From: an uncultured Planctomycetaceae bacterium
GTDB taxonomy: Bacteria > Planctomycetota > Planctomycetia > Pirellulales > Pirellulaceae
Direction: 5' to 3'
Assembly (NCBI GenBank): GCA_903927685.1
Contig: CAIYOB010000949.1
Span: 1 to 10,278 of the forward strand
DNA: 10,278 nt
The position numbers and the translations under genes were made by a program. Below are positions 7,127 through 10,278 of the stretch, in pieces (position 1 is the first letter of the stretch; each line of letters opens with the position of its first letter). Below the pieces are notes generated by a model, which was not told the origin of the DNA, made no database searches, and saw only the letters and a program-made list of their open reading frames with translations.

Positions 7127-7282
7127 CTGGCTGCGACAGGCTGCGACACAACCAGCTCCAACAATCGGCTGGCGAGCGCTGCTGGCGGGCTGCTGGCGGG
7201 CGAAACGGTGGCAGCAGCGAATTCGATGCGGTAGACTGACGGCGTGTCTTGTTCAGCGCTTTGACGCAGGTTCCGTAGCGAA

Positions 7283-7288
7283 GAGGAG
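7283..7288 (+). promoter_or_regulatory. Shine-Dalgarno GAGGAG of the PQQ-type propeller gene
   Basis: GAGGAG 7 nt before ATG 7296 supports this start. The first residues after it form a Sec signal peptide. An ATG 7 nt upstream (7289) is in another frame. Confidence 0.75.
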
Positions 7289-7295
7289 TTGTCGT

Positions 7296-8525
7296 ATGGC
7301 TACCGTTGGGCGATCGATTGGCGTGCTGGTTGCTGGTCTTGCCTTGCTTGGCGCGAACGGCGTCTGCGGGCAGGACTGGCCGCAATGGCGTGGTCAGAAT
7401 CGAGACGGGAAAGTGGCGGGATTCAACGCCCCGGCCAGCTGGCCCCAGGCCCTGGTGCAGAAATGGAAAGTGCCGGTGGGTGCGGGCGACGCGACGCCGG
7501 CCCTGGTCGGCGAGCGGCTGTACGTGTTTTCGCGGCAGGGGAACGACGAGACTTTGCTCTGCCTGAACGCCGCGGACGGGAGCGAACTCTGGAAGAGTTC
7601 GTACCAGGCGCGCGAGGTGACCGGGGCGGCCTCACGCCATCCGGGTCCGCGCAGTTCGCCTGCGGTGGCGGAAGGCAAAGTCGTGACGCTGGGCGTGGGC
7701 GGCGTCGTGTCCTGCTGGAATGCCGCCGACGGCGCTTTGGTCTGGCGAAATGACGAATTCACGGCTGTGCCGATGTTCTTCACTTCGATGTCGCCCATGA
7801 TCGTGCACGGGCTGTGCATCGCTCAACTCGGCGGAGGCGACGACGGAGCCCTGGTCGCGTTCGACTTGGGCACGGGCGAGTCGAAATGGCGGTGGTCAGA
7901 GGAAGGCCCGGAATACGCCTCGCCGGCGCTGCTGACCGTGGAGGGGACGGAGCAAATCGTAACGCTGACGGCGAAGAGCATCGTGGGCGTCGGCTTGGCG
8001 GATGGGAAACTGCTGTGGAAACTGCCGTTCGTGCCCGAGCGGCGAGCGTACAACGCGGCGACGCCGCTCGTGGACGGGCAGACCGTGATCTATACCGGGG
8101 CCGGCCGCGGCACGCGGGCCGTCAAGATCGAGAAACAAGGCGACGGCTTCGCCGCTCGGCCGCTGTGGAGCAATGCGGACATCGCCCCTCAGTACAATAC
8201 CCCGGTGCTTCAGGATGGTCTGCTGTTCGGGCTGTCCAATCGCGGGCAGTTCTTCTGCCTGGACGCCCAGACCGGCCAGGCAGCCTGGGTCGATGAAACC
8301 CCGCGGGACCGGGGCGGCTTCGGCACCCTGGTCAGCGCCGGTTCCGTCCTGCTGGCCTTGCCCAGTAGTTCCGAATTGATCGTTTTCAAGGCGAGCGGCA
8401 AGCAGTACGAGCAACTGGCGAACGTCAAGGTCGCTGAAGGAACAACCTACGCCTACCCGGTCGTCGCCGGCAACAGGATCTACGTCAAGGATCAGGATTC
8501 CCTGACGCTGTGGCTGCTGGAATAG
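7296..8525 (+). CDS. Secreted PQQ-type (BamB-like) beta-propeller protein
   Basis: The 409-residue product starts with a Sec signal peptide (hydrophobic residues 8-22, likely cut before QDWPQW). The mature protein begins DWPQWRGQNRDG, the hallmark opening of planctomycete PQQ-repeat proteins. Blades are marked by the repeated pattern 'C-L-N-A-x-D-G-x-x-x-W': LLCLNAADGSELW (87-99), VVSCWNAADGALVW (137-150), LVAFDLGTGESKW (186-198), IVGVGLADGKLLW (229-241) and FFCLDAQTGQAAW (319-331), with weaker blades at 352-409. The single domain fills the whole length, as usual for the family. Such propellers may bind PQQ in dehydrogenases or act as cofactor-free scaffolds like BamB. I see no cytochrome c or dehydrogenase motif, so scaffold or sensor is more likely. 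It has its own upstream region, divergent from the aminotransferase cluster, and ends facing a convergent gene. Confidence 0.93.
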   Translation: MATVGRSIGVLVAGLALLGANGVCGQDWPQWRGQNRDGKVAGFNAPASWPQALVQKWKVPVGAGDATPALVGERLYVFSRQGNDETLLCLNAADGSELWKSSYQAREVTGAASRHPGPRSSPAVAEGKVVTLGVGGVVSCWNAADGALVWRNDEFTAVPMFFTSMSPMIVHGLCIAQLGGGDDGALVAFDLGTGESKWRWSEEGPEYASPALLTVEGTEQIVTLTAKSIVGVGLADGKLLWKLPFVPERRAYNAATPLVDGQTVIYTGAGRGTRAVKIEKQGDGFAARPLWSNADIAPQYNTPVLQDGLLFGLSNRGQFFCLDAQTGQAAWVDETPRDRGGFGTLVSAGSVLLALPSSSELIVFKASGKQYEQLANVKVAEGTTYAYPVVAGNRIYVKDQDSLTLWLLE

Positions 8526-8576
8526 CAGGACGGGCCTTGTCAACGGCCTGGGGGGGCCACTCAATTCCGCAGGCAA

Positions 8577-8597
8577 GGCGAGTCCCAGGGACTCGCC
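8577..8597. repeat. Perfect 9-bp hairpin after the propeller gene
   Basis: GGCGAGTCC and GGACTCGCC pair perfectly around a 3-nt loop (CAG), starting 52 nt after the stop of the PQQ-type propeller gene. The hairpin is symmetrical, so it could work for either convergent transcript. No T-run follows on either strand, so a classic intrinsic terminator is not proven. It may be a dispersed palindrome. Confidence 0.75.
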
Positions 8598-8608
8598 AAT
8601 TCCGGCCG

Positions 8609-8639
8609 GCGTCCCGCGCGAACGTGCGTCGCGGGACGC
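8609..8639. repeat. Perfect 10-bp GC-rich hairpin
   Basis: GCGTCCCGCG (8609-8618) and CGCGGGACGC (8630-8639) pair perfectly across an 11-nt loop, only 11 nt after the neighbouring hairpin. It is all but two G/C pairs and would be very stable in RNA. Like its neighbour it lacks a T-run. The two together may block read-through between the convergent genes. Confidence 0.75.
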
Positions 8640-8890
8640 GCGTTCCATCCTTGGCTTGTATGACCGCGGGATAGTCGTGGGAGCCGGGCAGCTGGACGTG
8701 TTCAGCCGGCAGCCGCCTTCGGACGGAGCGGTACCCACTGTCTTGCTCTCCGCGTCCCGCTTGCCCTTCCGCCAATCTCACGTTGCCGCGGGCGAACGCC
8801 TCCCGGCCCCGGGGCCCCGATTCTAGCGTCTGCCGTGCCCCTGGAGCGCCGCCGGGGCGCGAACAGCGATCCGGGGGTCGTCCGTCGACG

Positions 8891-9052
8891 CTACTTCGCC
8901 TTCTCCACCTGGTACAACGCGTTCCAAGTCCTGCCATCGTCGGTGGACCACGAGCACCAGCCGCCGATGACGGGCAGGCGGAGTGCCATGCCGCGGCCGG
9001 AATCGAAGAGCCAGATCCAGTCCTTGTCGCGTGTCGTCTCCGCGAAATTCAC
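8891..9052 (-). CDS. Small planctomycete-type protein (53 aa), 4-bp overlap with hydrolase
   Basis: A 53-codon frame starts at GTG 9052, overlapping the hydrolase stop as GTGA, and ends in TAG at 8891-8893. The product reads NFAETTRDKDWIWLFDSGRG, then ALRLPVIGGWCSWSTDDG, then RTWNALYQVEK. This is clearly protein-like, with G/C in most third positions. It follows the pattern 'F-x-E-x-x-R-x-x-[DE]-[WY]-[VI]-x-L-[FY]-D-x-x-R-x-x-x-x-RL' that I associate with short domains recurring in planctomycetes; their function is unknown to me. The N-terminal side of the same frame is not protein-like, so a separate gene translated by coupling is the best reading. No clear Shine-Dalgarno is seen, which fits reinitiation. 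The alternative is that a frameshift fuses it to the hydrolase, but that protein already ends naturally. No signal peptide is present. Confidence 0.62.
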   Translation of the reverse strand: MNFAETTRDKDWIWLFDSGRGMALRLPVIGGWCSWSTDDGRTWNALYQVEKAK

Positions 9053-10131
9053 CAGCCACGCGACTTGGCTTCTTGCCGCAGAACCTGGAAAGCCTGTTTG
9101 TCTTTGCCGTCGTGGCTGCGCAGGCCAAGCGTACCCAGGTACTCGGCGAAGGCCCGCTGGCCGACGCCGTAGTACTTCGTGTACGACTGGACTTCGGCAT
9201 CCGAGATGTCATGCAGCCAGATGAAATTCACGGCCTTCAGTTGGCGCGGGTGTGCATCCCAGAAGCTGAACACCTCGCGCACAAACTCCGCCTGCCGGGC
9301 TTCCGAACTGCCCAGATAACTGCTCGACGGACAGCCCGCTTCCAACAGGTAAATCGGCTTGTCCGGGTATTGCTGAACAACCCCCTCAAGGTCTTTAGCG
9401 ACGGCCGACGGCGACTTCACCCGAAACCCGTCACTGAGCGGGTAATACGTGACCAGCACCGCGTCGGCGCGGGCGTTGACTGGCTCGGCCAGCGCACGTG
9501 CCCCGCCAACGAGCGACGAAAGCATGACCTTCGCCCCCACGATGACACCGGGACGAGTGCGGCGAACATGCTCACTGGCGGCCGCGAAGAAACGCACGTA
9601 CTGCTGCCACTTCTTCGGATCACTGCCGAGGTAGCCGTCGATTTCGTTGCCGATGGCGAAAGCCACCAAGTCCGCCTTGGAAACGCGGCTCAGAACGTAT
9701 TCTGCCGCCTTGTTGTACCGCTCGATGACGGCCGGATCATCCAGCGGCTTGCCCCTGAGATCCGCCGGCAGACGCAGCTTATTCGTGTCGATCGGATTCA
9801 GCGAAATCACAAGGCGGGTTCCGACCGCCGGGTAGTAGGCGTTCGCGATGTCGAGCCACTGGTTGGTGAACTCGCCGGGTTTGGGTTCGATGTCGTCCCA
9901 CTGGCTCGGCAGTTCGACAAACTGAAGGCCGGCATCGCGTGCTGCGGCAAATGCCTCCCCGAACCCGATCGAACCTTCGTTGATCCCCAGCCCCAGCAGC
10001 CGGTCACCTTTCGCAGCCGGTTGTTTTGCGTCGTTGTCGGCGTTCTGCGCCTGTGCCGAAGCGATGGTCTGCTGGCAAACGGGAGCCAACAGAAGCAACG
10101 CGATCCAAGACCAGTTGTGTGGCGTGTTCAT
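9049..10131 (-). CDS. Secreted clan GH-A glycoside hydrolase-like TIM barrel
   Basis: The 360-residue product has a Sec signal peptide (residues 1-26, cut near ASA-QAQ) and a TIM-barrel domain from about residue 45. Clan GH-A signs are GLGINEGS (47-54), a strand with FVELPSQWDDIEPKPGEF (71-88), a likely acid/base Glu163 in AFAIGNEID, and a likely nucleophile Glu264 in IYLLEAGCPSS. AVNFIWLHD (300-308) matches the last barrel strand. Such enzymes cleave beta-linked glycans with retention. The exact family (GH53-, GH5- or GH39-like) and the substrate cannot be set from this alone. ATG 10131 is preferred over an in-frame start 141 bp upstream because the signal peptide follows immediately and AAGG/GGGG precedes it. 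The stop overlaps the GTG of the small downstream gene. It is probably the first gene of this short operon. Confidence 0.85.
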   Translation of the reverse strand: MNTPHNWSWIALLLLAPVCQQTIASAQAQNADNDAKQPAAKGDRLLGLGINEGSIGFGEAFAAARDAGLQFVELPSQWDDIEPKPGEFTNQWLDIANAYYPAVGTRLVISLNPIDTNKLRLPADLRGKPLDDPAVIERYNKAAEYVLSRVSKADLVAFAIGNEIDGYLGSDPKKWQQYVRFFAAASEHVRRTRPGVIVGAKVMLSSLVGGARALAEPVNARADAVLVTYYPLSDGFRVKSPSAVAKDLEGVVQQYPDKPIYLLEAGCPSSSYLGSSEARQAEFVREVFSFWDAHPRQLKAVNFIWLHDISDAEVQSYTKYYGVGQRAFAEYLGTLGLRSHDGKDKQAFQVLRQEAKSRGW

Positions 10132-10230
10132 CCCCGCCTTGCTGTTTTGCGAGCTGTTTGCCCAGGTTATGCGATTCCAGTCCACAGTCCAGGCCGGCGA
10201 GGCCCTGAATGGGCCGCCGTCACCGGATCG

Positions 10231-10259
10231 AGCGTAGCAGCCGGGCACGGCAGATGCAA
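10231..10259 (-). promoter_or_regulatory. Candidate sigma70-type promoter of the glycoside hydrolase gene
   Basis: On the minus strand TTGCAT (10254-10259) and TACGCT (10231-10236) are exactly 17 nt apart, about 100 nt upstream of ATG 10131. Neither box is a perfect consensus. The shape is close to the candidate promoter before the aminotransferase gene. The remaining leader shows no obvious riboswitch or other gene. Confidence 0.33.
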
Positions 10260-10278
10260 CTCCGGCGGCCACGCAGGC

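Larger units (their letters stand above)
8526..8890. other. 365-bp gap between convergent genes
   Basis: No gene can be supported here. The stretch holds a 7-G run (8550-8556), two strong hairpins (8577-8597 and 8609-8639), and a very GC-rich segment around 8805-8820. A minus-strand frame across 8644-8685 reads PGSHDYPAVIQAKDG. This vaguely recalls the 'SYPAVIQ...DG' segment of planctomycete sialidase-like proteins and may be a decayed gene end, but the match is too short to call. Transcription from both sides must end in or near this gap. Confidence 0.6.

Noticed and set aside
7051..7164. N-terminal extension of the aminotransferase to an ATG at 7164
   Set aside because: The extension would bury the Tat signal, has no family resemblance and overlaps the candidate promoter; ATG 7050 has AAGGA at good distance.
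7209..7237. TGGCAG-N17-TAGACT as promoter of the PQQ-type propeller gene
   Set aside because: The -35 box matches consensus in only two positions; too weak to list as a feature, though the -10 box is acceptable.
5629..7239. Plus-strand open frame of 536 codons opposite the aminotransferase
   Set aside because: The minus strand encodes a complete PLP enzyme with all catalytic residues; the plus frame has no domain and no ribosome site.
8526..8556. GGCC...GGCC pairing plus 7-G run just after the propeller stop as a terminator
   Set aside because: The stem is only 4 bp and no T-run follows; the hairpins at 8577-8639 are much stronger.
7896..8738. Minus-strand open frame of 280 codons opposite the PQQ-type propeller
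   Set aside because: It is antisense to a clear secreted propeller gene and low in recognisable protein features.
10132..10272. N-terminal extension of the glycoside hydrolase to an ATG at 10272
   Set aside because: It would put 47 unrelated residues before the signal peptide; ATG 10131 begins exactly at the signal peptide.

Overview
This window looks like a chromosomal segment of a planctomycete, probably a Pirellulales- or Gemmatales-like member of the Planctomycetota. The evidence is compositional and protein-based. The DNA is GC-rich with strong G/C at third codon positions. Intergenic gaps are long and carry palindromes. Nearly every product has an export signal (Tat, Sec or lipoprotein). 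Several products are typical of the phylum: a secreted PQQ-type propeller beginning DWPQWRG, a very long WD40-like lipoprotein, a DUF433 antitoxin, and a tiny protein of the 'F-E-x-x-R...L-[FY]-D-x-x-R...RL' type. I see no rRNA, tRNA, CRISPR array, transposase or phage gene.

Layout. Bases 1-4175 (minus strand) are one uninterrupted reading frame that leaves the window at base 1. It encodes at least 1391 residues of a lipoprotein built from degenerate beta-propeller blades, with a Pro/Ala linker in the middle. A gap (4176-4411) holds a nearly perfect 23-bp inverted repeat. Next comes a compact minus-strand cluster read from 7050 down to 4412. It contains a Tat-exported DegT/AHBA-synthase-like PLP aminotransferase, a DUF433 antitoxin 10 nt further on, a 47-codon stub of its presumed PIN-like (DUF5615-type) toxin, and an unrecognised Tat-exported protein of 273 residues. 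A divergent intergenic region (7051-7295) separates this cluster from a plus-strand secreted PQQ-type beta-propeller (7296-8525). A 365-bp gap between convergent genes (8526-8890) carries two strong hairpins. On its far side are a 53-codon small gene (8891-9052) and a secreted clan GH-A glycoside hydrolase (9049-10131), both on the minus strand and overlapping by 4 bp.

How they may work together. Most products should act outside the cytoplasmic membrane, which suits a cell that binds and processes complex carbohydrates: a TIM-barrel hydrolase, propeller scaffolds and an exported sugar-type aminotransferase. No complete pathway can be inferred. The toxin-antitoxin module sits inside the aminotransferase cluster with only its antitoxin intact, which suggests past insertion and decay. 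The most useful observations are the full-length propeller lipoprotein, the truncated toxin beside an intact antitoxin, the exported aminotransferase, the overlapping 53-codon gene, and the palindromes in the two larger gaps.
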